64,000 nt of DNA. Source: Isoetes taiwanensis (taxonomy: Eukaryota > Streptophyta > Lycopodiopsida > Isoetales > Isoetaceae). Shown piece by piece: positions 23,811 to 34,912 of this stretch; position 1 is the first letter of the stretch, and the number at the start of each line of letters is the position of its first letter. The DNA lies in assembly GCA_021234155.1 (NCBI GenBank), contig JAJEKV010000010.1, positions 7,168,871-7,232,870 on the forward strand, read 5' to 3'. The notes beneath the pieces were generated by a model. That model was not told the origin of the DNA, did not search any database, and saw only the letters and a list, made by a program, of their open reading frames with translations. Position numbers and translations under genes: made by a program.

Positions 23811-25065
23811 CCCTAAATCCGACGGCTGAGATTATTCATGGCTTAGATCGCATGGTTTATGTGATTTTGAACCCTAAAAATCTTTTTTTCATATCGTGGT
23901 TTTTCTAATCCCTTATCTCACGATATATTTAGATCGGTCGGAGTTTCCCTAATCCCTTATCGGCGGAGGTTAAGCATGAAGAGGTTGGGTGATCGAGCAC
24001 ATTGTAGCAAGTCGGAGGTAGGAAATTGATTAAGTGATGGATTTAGGGACGATTTCCTAAAGGAGTTCTGAGATGGCTTATCTTTACAAGGCAGGATTTT
24101 TATGATTGGAAGCTTCTAGATATATGTGGCGCTATTACTTTGTTTATCCAAGCAGGTTAGACTCTCTGCATTGAATGGAGCTCTGCAAAATGGTATTCCA
24201 GTCCCCTATAGTTGCCAAGTTTTTTATAAAACAGGGATAGTTGGATGTACCCCGTTTAACCAAGCTGGTTTTATAAAATGAGCTTTGTTTTAGGCAATTT
24301 GAAAACACATTTGAGCTGATCTAAAGCACACATTTGAGAAAGCGATGCCATTCATGGTGATGTCTTTGGATTAGTCTCGGATATAGAATGTGATGAGCGG
24401 CACCTTCCCGAATATAAGTCTGTGATGAGCCAACACCTTACGAGCGTGGTTGGAAGATGCTTCAACTTTGTGGGGCAAAGATTAGCATGTTAAACTTTAT
24501 TGGGGGTCCAACTACACTTCATTCAGTTGTTTACGCTGATTATGGCGCCAAGATTTGTGAGGCAAGATGCATGCATCTAGGCGATGTAAAAAGATGCTTG
24601 GATGCATATTTAACATTACGAAAAGTATGAGAGGTTTCTTGAGGATTGCATTCAAATTTCTTCTTAGAAAAAGTAAGTTTAAATCCATTGTTTTACCTGA
24701 TTCCATTTTTGTCAGTATTTGAGTACATTTCTTACTTGCTATTAATGCAGAACTAAGGCGATCACATAAAACTTCTGTGGATCTTTTTTTCCTCAGTCAA
24801 GGATGGACTCAAATGTAACAGTTGATGTATGTATTATGGCTTCATGGTGTATTGACAATCTTAGAATTTTTCCTTAAAGGTTGCATGTGAAATATTGGGA
24901 CTTTATAACCTAGGCACCACTCAGATCTACCTCTGGTTTTGCATCGCAGAGATGTTAGCACATGGTTCTCTTTACAAGGAGGTGAGGCCCACAAATTTCT
25001 TTTGTAACCATTTTGTTTTGGAGATGATTGTGATTGGCATTGGAATTCTTTAAGTGAATATATTG
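23811..25065. other. Interruption of the DUF7869-type gene, spacer
   Basis: This sequence separates two halves of one protein. It includes the ACCCTAAAAA/TTATC-rich segment at 23,815-23,990 and AT-rich DNA with no assignable exon. It may be an intron with insertions. Confidence 0.3.
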
Positions 25066-25069
25066 TAAC

Positions 25070-25460
25070 ACCATGGTCAGATTTTAAGAGTTCATAATTG
25101 ACTTACATGGTGCTCTGACGTTTAGAAAGATATTTGAATTCATCGAGAACGACTATCGATTTGCATGGTTATATAGCAGAATGTTTTACCGTTTGTTGTA
25201 TCTGAACCAAGCATTTTAATAGGTAACTAACTGAATTGGCACAAGATTGTTCATAACAGATAAGAGCCATAGGCCATTTCTTTTTTGACGAACATGAATG
25301 CTATGACGCCACAGTCGGATTTAGAGTTCATAATAGATTCACATGGGATACTGACATTGGAATAGTAAAATGCTGAATGCATTGAGATCAGCCATTTAAG
25401 TTCTGCAAAGTTATGGCAGAATGTTTCACCATTTGTTGTACATGAACCAAGCACTGATTG
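25070..25460. repeat. Direct duplication, period about 232 bp
   Basis: Blocks starting near 25,075 and 25,305 share GAGTTCATAAT-GA-TCACATGG, GCAGAATGTTT-ACC-TTTGTTGTA and GAACCAAGCA in the same order. Divergence is substantial, so the duplication is old. Confidence 0.65.
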
Positions 25461-25548
25461 ATGGAGGAGAATCAGTCCTTGTTCATCAGAGCACATTGCC
25501 GTGTTATGGGGTGTAGTGATTGCAGTATGTACAATACATATTTATTGC

Positions 25549-25672
25549 AGATGGGGACATACAACATGCTTGCCATTTTTTCAATTTGATACCTGCCCAT
25601 AATGTCATATCATGGAGTGCTATGATAGCAGGATTGGACAAGGTAGAGAAGCAAACTTTTAGTACCGCGAAA
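25549..25672 (+). pseudogene. PPR fragment inside the split DUF7869-type gene
   Basis: Beginning right after a TTGCAG acceptor-like site, the plus strand reads DGDIQHACHFFNLIPAHNVI followed by SWSAMIAGLDK, a near-consensus PPR unit of the PLS class. The frame is open throughout. No neighbouring repeat units are visible on either side. Confidence 0.7.
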
Positions 25673-25889
25673 ACATCAAAATGAACCAACTTTTATTATC
25701 TTGGGCATTGATTGCCTGTTCTGCCATTGTATTATGTTCACACAGTAAATAATGACATTGCCACATCAAACAAAGTGGTCTGCTTTATCCAATGGTTTGG
25801 GGGACTTAGAATAGTGTTTAATTCAATGCTAGATCTGCTTATATAGACAACAAATTGCGTAGAATCTGCTATTCAATTCAAATGCATGA

Positions 25890-26135
25890 TATTGTCGAGT
25901 GTCAACAATGACTTGGTAAACTTTGCCTAGGTAAACAAGGCAAATCAAGATTGGACCATTAAGGCAATTCAAGATTGGACCGTAATTATTGTAAGGCAGT
26001 TTGGTTCTATCATAACATGATTTCAACTTTGCCTAAGTAAGCAAAGGGGCCATAACAATTTGGACCATAATATCCAAATGTAAGGCTAGAAAAGTTAGGA
26101 CCATAATATTCAAATGTAAGGCGACGTTATGCTTT
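25890..26135. repeat. Cluster of short degenerate direct repeats
   Basis: AAGATTGGACC, ACTTTGCCTA-GTAA-CAA and GGACCATAATATYCAAATGTAAGGC each occur two or more times. This appears to be a slippage-prone block of about 35-70 bp units. Confidence 0.6.
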
Positions 26136-26329
26136 GCTAAAGTGATACTATAATAGTAGCATCACTAGGACGTTGACATTGTTAATGTACAATAGGATAA
26201 TATTCATATACTAAATTTTAAATTAATATTTTGACATTAGTGTTTTACCACAACATTTTGAGCATGTAGCTATGGTCTTTATCTATACTGAGGATGATAA
26301 TTCCAGTTCATCATTTACAATGTCTCAAC

Positions 26330-26935
26330 TTATGTCCGGCCTCACAAAGAGTATAGCCTCACCTCAAAACCTTCTCAGATGAATATTCTACTCTCACTCA
26401 GGTTTCCTATGAACAAGCACCATGTTGTTCTATTCAACGCTCTCAGAGATGCCAATGCAGCACTATCTAACATGAAGAAGCTTTTAGACGTTAAATCTTT
26501 AGATATTTTTGTCATAATAATAGGTTACAAAAATTGGATCATTATTGCACGCACTTCCTATTGCGGTCAAAAGATTTGCATACTTCCAACTTATGCCCAA
26601 CAACAGTGGGCATCATTACTAGTTTTACATTAGAATTATGGGGTGATGGTCCAAACTTCCATGTTGGTAGCATTGCAAAAGCATTGCGCGATTTGGAACA
26701 TGGTTTTAATGGAGATATTCAGTCTTGTAAGTCCTTGCAATATCTCTTCAAGACATTGCATGACACTGGTCCCATGAAACTAGAGGATTTGACCATAGGA
26801 AGGATGAATGGGCCAGCACCTTCAATTCATGTGAACCCAATATCGGGGCATCGACTACCCAAGAAGCTACTCTTACAACTTGACAATTGTGCTGGCCAGA
26901 ATAAAAATAGATACTTGTTTGCATACTTGTAATAT
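26330..26935 (+). pseudogene. DUF7869-type transposon protein, C-terminal part
   Basis: Plus-strand ORFs at 26,379-26,633 and 26,534-26,932 overlap in different frames. The second ends in KLLLQLDNCAGQNKNRYLFA, a near-perfect copy of the family's LQLDNC-x-x-NKN motif, whose Asp is a likely catalytic residue of an RNase-H-fold nuclease. Preceding text includes TVGIITSFTLELWGDGPNFH and VNPISGHRLPKK. The family's usual downstream VGHTHEDID-like motif is absent because the reading frame stops at 26,933 and the Helitron Rep relic begins on the other strand. The junction near 26,940-27,050 is therefore a breakpoint. Confidence 0.6.
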
Positions 26936-27052
26936 CTTACATGGGGGAGTGCTCTTCCGGTTCTAAGATACATGTGCTTCTAACGGAAAGTCACGGCACA
27001 TGGAACTTCGATCAATGCCCAGCTTCTTTTTTGCATGTCTTGGGTGTGCACG

Positions 27053-28310
27053 TTATATCTGCATTGGGCCTTGATTCTTAAAAAAGCAACTCGATGTCCG
27101 TTGTAATGGGCTCGTCAATGAAAGATATGATGTCATCATACATTGCATTTGGATATTGTGGGGCACCTTCAATCCATAGCAGCATGTGGTCATGTGGGCT
27201 TCCTCTATGCTGGAACTGGGTGATACATACGAAATCAGTAACCTTGCCAATCATATCATTCGGCTTTTGCAGTACCTTCTTCAGCCACATCACCCTGTTC
27301 ACATAGTACCTCGTGCACGTCACTGGGTCTGCTCTCGTGAGTTCTAGTGCAACTTTCTTGTCATTCCAACCTTCTGAATTTGCTCTGGCCATTGTATCAG
27401 GGTTAAGGTGCTTAAGTGCATCAAGCAGGTCTGGCCAATTGGACTCTGCCATGCTAAAGGTTACGCCAAAAATGGGCCGCGGCCCAAACTGCACGATCAT
27501 GGCAAGTGCATCCTTCTTAAGCGCATCTAGCTTGTCGGGTGATGCATGCAGCGATTTCAAGTCATGATAGCGGTGTTATCTTTGCCGCGAGGCTCGGTCT
27601 GGTTTTTGTCACATGATTGATGCGAATAGGTTCAAGTCATTATGCTTCCCTCGTCTTATTCGAAAATTTGCAGAGCTACGCACTAAGTGGATCTCATCTT
27701 TTACAAACTTTAGAAACATGTTCATTTGGTCCTTTGCAAACCTCCGATCTACATTTTGCAATTCCCAGCATATCTCTTTGTATGTGAAGTCGATGATTCT
27801 TGCATCCGTTGTATACCCCCAAATAGGCGGGGAAAGCACATCTCCTCGCAATTCAGGATGACATAAAACCCCATCGGGTGTGAACCCTCCTTTGGTGCAA
27901 TGACGAGAATGTTGTCGTCGAAATTACCCGGATGATCTCGGTTTGCATATTCCACGGTGGAGTCGATTTCCACATCGCATTTGGATCATAATCATTCCCT
28001 ATTAGGCCACGCACCATCCATTTCGAGGGTATGCATTGATCATTAAGCGTGTAGCCCATTCTTCGTTCATCTTGATGCCTGCTTCCACATACAGGGGTTG
28101 CTTATGAAGGTAGTGCATGGCTTGCATCATGAGAGTTGGATTCACTGGTCCTTTCCATGTATGGGCATGTGTCTGCCATTCTCCTTTTCAGTTGTGGTCT
28201 GATAACGCTATTCTCGCAAAGGGTATCCTCACCGATACCAATCTCTCTTCAAGTCTATAGCGACCTTCACGGATTACGTGCGCATTCATTCCTATGCGCT
28301 TGGGACTCTC
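27053..28310 (-). pseudogene. Helitron Rep, central domain with HUH motif
   Basis: Minus-strand frames give the Rep domain of a Helitron in canonical order: LEERLVSVRIPFARI (28,259-28,202), KMNEEWATR (near 28,060), RIIDFTYKEICWELQNVDRR (27,800-27,720), FGPRPIFGVTFSMAE-WPDLL (27,470-27,425), DPVTCTRYYVNRV (near 27,310), the HUH metal-binding motif in QFQHRGSPHDHMLLWIEGAP (27,220-27,160), and FIDEPITTD (near 27,110). Rep nicks the donor strand and starts rolling-circle transposition. The pattern resembles Helentron/Helitron2 proteins more than typical seed-plant Helitrons. Several frameshifts occur, and the catalytic-tyrosine and helicase parts that should follow are missing at 27,050. Confidence 0.85.
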
Positions 28311-29262
28311 AAACCTTGAGCTTCTTTGGCATCGCTTACATACATTGTTCCCTCTGAGATGGCCCGATACCGTTGACCAAGTTGTGCCTATTCTTCCAAT
28401 GTGTTGTCGAGCACGTCATTTGGCGAGAGAACCAAAGCATGTTACACTTGGCACATGGAAATATGGGTATGTCTGCACTGTACTTTTTAAAGCACTCCTC
28501 TGCGTGCATCTTTACACTATCTGCATCATCATCTAGTTAATCATTTTCGTTTTTGTCATCTCCCGATGTACTTGCTAGACCATTCTCTTCATCGCTTTTA
28601 GTGCTTTCTCAATCTGCTGTACATTGCTATCTTCCTGCTCTAAAGCTCGCCTCATATCGAGTATGCTATTCACTCTCTTGCGTACGTTTGAATAGGACAT
28701 ATCAATATTTGCATTCTCATTCATAAATAGACGGGCGTATTTTTCAGCGGACTGAACATCAGTGCCCTGACGTTCAATAAACATTGCCAGCAACGTATCC
28801 TGCTCATTTGTCGGTGGCGGCTTTCGTGATGGCGCTTGCGGCCCGACACGCTCATCACTTCCGTATTGCGCCAATGGCTGCGATTCGCAGAACTTCCATT
28901 AGCGAACATGCGTCGCATGCCGGTTGCGCGTCTGGTCGTGTACTCTTGTGCGTTCACGTGCGGTGTAGTTCGATTGTGATTTCTGGGTCTGCTACTATGT
29001 CACCTACACCAGATGAAGTGGCTGCATCTACCCTTATATGCGGCTCTGTTTCTGCTTCCTCCTGTATGGTAGACAACATGCTACTCACTACTGTTGATGG
29101 GTTGGTATGCACGTCTAGCCCAAGGGCCAGCTGACTTTGTTTTGAAGTCATCAATCTTTTTGCATGCTTTATTACTGTGTGCGGGCAGACTTGAACATGT
29201 CTATATTCTTCCAAGAATGCAACTGCTCTTCTTTGCGCTGATAACATCTTGTTTTCCTCCAT
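28311..29262 (-). pseudogene. Helitron Rep upstream region, zinc-finger-like
   Basis: Upstream on the same strand, about 28,460-28,420 reads CAKCNMLWFSRQM, resembling the Cys-pair (VCxxCxxLWF) element that precedes the LEERLVS motif in Helitron Rep. Before it, a 99-codon ORF (28,874-28,575) holds NEQDTLLAMFIERQGTDVQS and a Lys-rich end, and a 102-codon ORF (29,262-28,954) holds SAQRRAVAFLEEYRHVQVC. These are plausible N-terminal parts of the same gene, but only the Cys-pair segment is supported by family knowledge. Confidence 0.5.
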
Positions 29263-30345
29263 GTCTCAAAATTGCAGCAGTAACGGATCATCCTCCTTTT
29301 GCCAGCGCTCATACACCATTGTCGACAATCCCTGTAAAACCACGATATTACATCAAGGTAGAAATTGATACATGCGGTACTAAATTTAATTAAAAACAAA
29401 TATTCTAGGATTTAATTACATGCTAAGATTTATTTAGAATGCACAAAAAAACGGCAAATTGACTTTATTGACAAGACAAAAACGAAAAAGGTAAAAAGTG
29501 CCATATAACAGTACAGCTAACTACACTACAATCCTATACTGCAATACAATGACCCATCTGCCATACCGGCTGCAAAAGTCCAACATATACGAACGACTTG
29601 ATACATACACAATTTAGAAAAAAAAAAAAATTGGCACCATGTTTTGCAACTCTCTCATCCAATATCAAGCTACAAAAAAGTTTAGGGACCAGCTTAAGAA
29701 CATGAATTATGTACAAAATCAAGGGATTTCTTAAAGCTTCTCAGTTTATTGTCTCTACACAAAATCAGGTTGAATGTATCAAAGGTAAAAGATCTTCTAG
29801 CCTACCAGTTTTCATTTTGTGCATGAGGATTTACGCCACTTATTATGAACCTTAGGTTAGCCAATAATCAAAGAATCAAACATCTAGTAAACCAACACTA
29901 AAACATTAAACATTCTCAAAACCAAGCCTTTACCCAAAGCTCTACACCCAACCAAACTATTCACCTACCAATATCAGGCTGAAATATAAAGACAATAAGA
30001 CTTATCTGACAATCAATTACCTCTTGTACCTCCTTTATCGACCTAGCAATCCTCAATATGATACACCAAAAACCAGGTCCTAGGATACTAACAGGATATT
30101 AAACAACAACAGCAGAAGCCCTAGAAAAAAGTAATAGCTTTCTAGGAATCAATTTGAAGACGGAATGAGTAGAGCAGTCTTTCTTGACCCCTATCACTCT
30201 TCCAATCATAACTCTCTTATTCGGAGGAGTTACGGGAAGTGCAGCCCTAATTCGGAAACTAGACTCGAATACGATTCTAATGAAGTAAGTTTCACCTAAA
30301 TCGGACCTGTAATTGCAGAGATATCGCCAATTGAATTTCAGGTTG
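29263..30345. other. Leader/intergenic region between divergent Helitron genes
   Basis: No protein family is seen. The minus strand is largely stop-rich with a possible leader after the TATA-like site at 30,346. A GAG|GTAATT donor-like site lies at about 30,024, so a leader intron is possible. Runs of A (about 29,619) are present. Confidence 0.35.
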
Positions 30346-30353
30346 TATTTATA
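30346..30353 (-). promoter_or_regulatory. Candidate TATA box for the minus-strand Rep gene
   Basis: The minus strand reads TATAAATA inside an 18-bp near-palindrome (GGTTGTAT-TT-ATACAACC, 30,341-30,358). It lies about 1.1 kb upstream of the first Rep-side ORF, which would require a long or spliced leader. Confidence 0.35.
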
Positions 30354-30449
30354 CAACCCTCTGCGACTTCAACCTTCTTTGGCCTGCCTTTGCCTTTGTC
30401 TTTTCCTTTTCCTTTGCCTTTTGTTCCCAACCATGACATATAATAACTC

Positions 30450-30456
30450 TATAAAA
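30450..30456 (+). promoter_or_regulatory. Candidate TATA box for the plus-strand RPA-like gene
   Basis: TATAAAA lies 117 bp upstream of the ATG at 30,573, in the opposite direction to the TATA-like site about 100 bp to its left. Together they suggest a compact bidirectional promoter. A pyrimidine-rich CCTTTGCCTTTTG-type run separates them. Confidence 0.4.
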
Positions 30457-30572
30457 ATGGTGGAGGAGCAAGCCTTCCAACCATCAACAACTAAAACCCC
30501 ATTGCTTGTTGTCGTTAACCTCCATTGCTTGTCCTCATTCCTTTCGCATCCCATTAACCAGCCTCACACTGC

Positions 30573-31830
30573 AGATGGCATCATCTAGTGGCACCAAACG
30601 CATAGCAAGCGGGGAATCTATGCACATGCCCAATACAAAGTCAACAAAAACGATCCAAAAATCAACTTATTTGTTCGCTGCTCCTGGAAACGAGATACAT
30701 GTCCTCGTTCTAATCCAATACGAAAACTTGCTACGACCAACATCCAGCGGTTATAAAGGCGTTAAATGTGGATGTAAATGGGCGAGCAAGCAATGCACAC
30801 AATCCGCGATAGCTGGCGGCGGCGAACACGGCGTGGACTTACAAACCGTGTTGAGACCAGGTTTTTGGGTCTCCATACGTAATTTCGGTGTAAGAAAGAG
30901 AAACCCATTGTACGAGTACGGAGATTGTGTGAACACCATAAAGATTCAAAGGAACAGAAGTGACACCCATTGAAGGGCACGGGTGCTACTCTCCTTATTG
31001 CCCCTGAGACGGTGGCAAACATCTGATCCTTGTTAAACCGACCCATGACCAACCCATACCGTCAACACTGCTGGTTGCTATTGTAGGGGTCAAAAGAACA
31101 TCACGATGTACCCTTGTTTGCTAATCCGAGATGGATGCGACAAAAAGGATGTCGCGAATTAAAGTTACGGCCTAAGCAGGCACATGTGTTTGACAAGCTC
31201 AAACACTTGTTTCTTCTAGGGCGTAAACCCATTATCTTATTCAAGACCCTAAAGGCAAGTAATGCGTTCCGTGGCGGACTAACAACATCTACAGAAGCTA
31301 CAATGGCATTCAAGATTGTCAAGGACCCGGTGTCAAGTTGGTTTCGGATGAATTATGGTTTCCAGGCGATGGCGTAGTATCAACACTCACAAATGAAGTC
31401 TTAGCGACTACGTTCTACAAAATACCAATGTATATCTTCTACTACTAAAACTAAGCCAAAATTGTCTTAGCTTTTTACCTTCTTTCATCTGACTAATCAA
31501 ACATCCTTGCAGTGCGGATCTCGGGCACATTAAGCTTGAATATAACTAGCGAAAACAAGGTTGTCAAGATGTGCAATGCTTGCAACAAGGTAGTGCGGAT
31601 AGTCTGCGACACATGGAGCAACAACGACATGACGAAGAGTTAACAATGTTTGGCGGCATCGACCTTTGGATCCAACCGCTACATGTCACAATGGTAGGAG
31701 CATTGCTTGATAAATTTCTCGATTACCCATTAGGCGGGCGCGTAGCTACAATGGCGGATCCTTGATCATTCCCAAAGCATCTTGAAGAGCGGAGTAAATG
31801 CACATTTGAGCTCAACCACATACTCCAAAT
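30573..31830 (+). pseudogene. RPA1-like single-strand DNA-binding protein, Helitron-associated
   Basis: Starting at MASSSGTKRIASGES (ATG at 30,573), plus-strand frames give OB-fold landmarks of replication protein A large subunits. These are FWVSIRNFGVRKRNPLYEYG (about 30,865-30,925), KPIILFKTLKASNAFRGGL (31,222-31,280, the VKVSDFxGxSLS-like strand), STEATMAF (about 31,290), a zinc-ribbon start NVVKMCNACNK-like (near 31,565), and LHVTMVGALLDKFLDY (31,672-31,722). RPA coats single-stranded DNA; RPA-like genes are known passengers of plant Helitrons. It lies divergent to the Rep relic, as if part of the same element. At least three frame breaks occur and no introns are needed. A host RPA retrocopy is the alternative. 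Confidence 0.7.
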
Positions 31831-32515
31831 CATTGCCTTGACGGGATCTAGGCTCAAAACATGATGCATAACTATAAAACAACAAAAGACATCCCTTCAT
31901 ATTTTTAAACGACTTTACTTTTGCTTGCAACTTCCGTATTCCATGCTATTAAATTCTTAACAACCTTCTTCAATTTAAAGTATTGAATTCTTCCTTCATG
32001 GCCCTAAACAAAATTCACATGCAAAACAATTCATAATTCTTAACATCTTTTGCACACATCCACCCCCAGTCTCTTGTTCCTCTATTTTGATTCTTCATAA
32101 ATTGTTTCGTATGTTATCAACTATCAAGTACTCCAATGTAAATCATCCTATTAATAAACTCATGGTTTCAAGTACTCTATTGTCTAAAAGTACCAATTTG
32201 AATAAAATGAACATAACTTTCAACTTCTGATTTAAGCAACTTCACAAAACATGTACATCCATTCTCTCCTTTATTACACTTCTCCTTATGCTTCTGCCAT
32301 CCTAGTTCCATACCAAGCACCAAACACCAATACCTTGCACTCAAACCCCAAAGTCCATATATCCAACTGCATCCTACTCCAACAACACATTAACACCTAA
32401 GCAGAACTTAGTAATGCAAATCGCATTACCATCACCTTCACAAAATGTCAATGTTTTAAAATAGCAATTTCGATTCAAACACTCTATTGTCTAGAACTAC
32501 AACTTAAGCCACTTC
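31831..32515. other. AT-rich spacer
   Basis: Nothing coding or repetitive is recognised between the RPA-like relic and repeat copy A. Confidence 0.4.
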
Positions 32516-32519
32516 ACTC

Positions 32520-32740
32520 TCCGGCCATAGAGGGCAACCCTCCGTGCGCAGCACCTTGTTTCAATTGGCTCATCATTTTTGGGTTGTCCCTAGAGGGCAA
32601 GCCCTCCTCCGTATGGGTTTATGGCATATTCCAGGTATATGTCAGTATATGCCAGGAATATCCCAATGACTGCTCCAAACTTGCTATCGGGTGTAAACTG
32701 GCGGTCGCCGCTATTGTTAAGTAGCCGTTTTGGAAACCGG
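32520..32740 (+). repeat. GGGCAACCC repeat family, copy A (longest)
   Basis: The copy reads AGAGGGCAACCCTCCGTGCG, CAGCACCTTGTTT, TTTTTGGGTTGTCCCTAGAG, then a core with GGCATATTCC (32,623-32,632) and GGAATATCC (32,655-32,663) flanking GGTATATG/GTATATGCC. GACTGCTCCAAACTTGC, GGCGGTCGCC and CCGTTTTGGAAACCGG follow. It ends about 145 bp before the ATG at 32,885 and points toward it. Copies B, C and D match parts of it in the same internal order. Confidence 0.75.
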
Positions 32741-32884
32741 ATAATCGGTTGTCATATCCCTTCTGGCAGCAGCATCTAAGCCCATTTCCTTCTCCGATTT
32801 TTACATTACTGATCTTCTCTGACTGCCCATTACTTTAGGTTCCCTAAAACTGGAGCGAGTCTTGCAAACAGAAAAACTTCAAAA

Positions 32885-33135
32885 ATGGGTCGAGTTCATG
32901 TATTTTGCCTGGCCACAGGATTCATAGGAAGCCTTTTTTCAATAACATACCATAGATGCCGAGGCCAAGCAGCTCAGGGACTGGGAACATCTGATTTATT
33001 GTCTTTGCCTGAAATAAATCACGGTGAGGATTCAAATTCAAAGAAAGATGTAAGTTTACATCCTTTTCTGGCGTTTGTTGCTGTCTTTACGTTGAATTTT
33101 AACAGCTCATTATCCAGGTTGACCGAGAAATCTAG
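32885..33135 (+). CDS. Small putative two-exon gene, N-terminal hydrophobic segment
   Basis: An ATG in a favourable AAAAATGGG context opens MGRVHVFCLATGFIGSLFSI, which resembles a signal anchor or signal peptide. Exon 1 ends at AAAGAT|GTAAGT (33,049). A 68-bp intron with a pyrimidine-rich 3' end closes at CCAG (33,117), and exon 2 reads VDREI then TAG. The predicted protein is about 60 residues, with a Lys/Asp-rich tail. Without splicing the frame stays open to 33,196. No family is recognised. Repeat copy A occupies the promoter position. It could be the first exons of a longer gene if exon 2 is spliced differently. Confidence 0.35.
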
Positions 33136-34880
33136 CTACTTCAGAGCCCTCTCCTTGGTCAGTTTGTTGATGCATTGCAAATATCATTTCGTTTAATACT
33201 AACTAGACGTCTATCTTGAAATTCTTGCTATATGTCATTTCTTAGAAGGCAAGATAGGTTACATATAATGCATATCACGAATGTCATGTTGAAGAGCAGA
33301 GGACCATGATAACAATAACTAAAAAGTGCTTTTGTACTTTTCAAATATATTTAGAATGATAATCTCGTTCCTTACAAGGGTGCTATATTCTACAAGGTTG
33401 ACAAGGTTGTAGGGCATGTGTGGCGATGGACATCCTCTGTGTTTCTACCCGATTGGGAATTTGTTTGTTTCTAGGAATTATTATTGAATTTACAAGCTGC
33501 AACATTTCTTCCTTTTCTATTGAGATTCACGTCTCCATATGCAATCCTGCTGGTATAAGCGGTCTTGAGAATCTTGCCATTATCTATCTTTTTGCATATT
33601 GTAACTGCTTGATCTCATCAAATCCGCATCTTGCGGTCGTGGGAAAAAATAAAATGAAAGAGGTGGCTTGACTAATCTTTTCTTCTTTGGTGTGGGCTGC
33701 AGGAGTTTCATATCCATAAAGGACTTGTGCACAGAGAGTCTTACAATAAATTGTGTATGATGTAAGCTTAATCTTATCGAAAAGTTCTATGTGCATGATT
33801 TGTAGGTAATTACTAGATATTTTTGGGCAGAAATGTAAATTTAGTACAGGAGCGAAGGAAGTCCACATGGAATTTTGTATGATGTTCTATGTGCATGATT
33901 TGTAGGGAATTACTAGATATTTTTGGACGGAAATAATGCACCCTAGGCAAGGTGGACCATAAAGTGCTAGTCTTTGCCGAGATTGGACTCTTCTATTGCA
34001 AGGCATTAAGACTCATCTTCATGCAATTAAGGATGTATGCAATGGTCTTACAACTATATAACAAGCATTATGTCATGGATCGTTTGGTTTCTCTAAACAT
34101 CAATAAGGTTGTCTCACGAGTTAGTCGGGTTGCCATTAGTTTTGGAAATCTTGCCGCAGTTTAATGAAAGTTCTTTTGTACTTTGTACTGTACTTTTCTT
34201 GTGAAGGTTCATAACCACATCTCCAATTCATTATTTGGTTTGGCATGCTATAGATTTATACTCATATAACATTATTTTCGTCGGCTAGAACTAGTTTCAT
34301 GGCAGATGCATTTGAGATTTAAGTAAGAAGATTTAAATAAAGCGTTCTGCAGGCTACGGTTAAAACATAATACATTTAATTAAGCACTCCTGTTCTACTA
34401 GATTATTCGCATCTGCAAAAGAAGCGGTTGTGCTGGCGGTTAACCCACCAAAAATACCTGATCGGACTTTCGTTTCTCCGATCTTTGGCGCTCCAACTTT
34501 CTCAAGTCTAAACTCTTTGCTCTCTTACTACTAACACAACGAAGGCCGAATCCGGATAATTCAACCCTAAATCGAAGACTCTCGCATTCAGGGTAGCTAG
34601 AGCGACCTCATACTTCAAATTATTTGGGGTGTTTACGTGTTAATCCTAAGCATAAGAAAAACATTAAGCAATCACATGGACACTGCCCCTTATTGACCTC
34701 ATTACAATTCTATATATTAGAGATATAATAATAAAAGGTGTTTTATGATAGTCATCTTTTCATCTTGACCTTTCATTGTTTTTAAATTATTTTCATCCCT
34801 TAGATTTAAGTTTTCATGCCCGTCTTTGACTTGGGCATTCCGGCCTTGGATGCGCTCTAATGCCACCTTTTTGAGAGCCC
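33136..34880. other. Spacer with a small duplication at 33,784-33,935
   Basis: GTTCTATGTGCATGATTTGT occurs at 33,784 and again about 97 bp later, each followed by AGG-AATTACTAGATATTTTT. A 70-codon ORF at 33,952-34,164 has no known motif. The segment at 34,430-34,640 is richer in C/T and looks like a 5' leader, but no start codon with a supported ORF follows. Confidence 0.35.
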
Positions 34881-34886
34881 CGACCT

Positions 34887-34912
34887 TGGATCTTGCTCTA
34901 ATGCCATGTTCC
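34887..34912 (-). mobile_element. Possible LTR-retrotransposon primer-binding site remnant
   Basis: The minus strand reads GGTGGAACA then TGGCATTAGAGCAAGATCC, close to the tRNA-Met primer-binding site TGGTATCAGAGC that follows the CA end of many plant LTRs. A second partial copy (TGGCATTAGAGC, about 34,855-34,866) lies about 40 bp further along. No LTR pair or gag domain was found nearby, so this is tentative. Confidence 0.3.

Noticed and set aside
27094-27861. Plus-strand ORFs of 70-84 codons
   Set aside because: Antisense to the Helitron Rep relic with its HUH motif.
30762-31322. Minus-strand ORFs of 62-96 codons
   Set aside because: They are antisense to the RPA-like relic, whose OB-fold motifs fix the coding strand.
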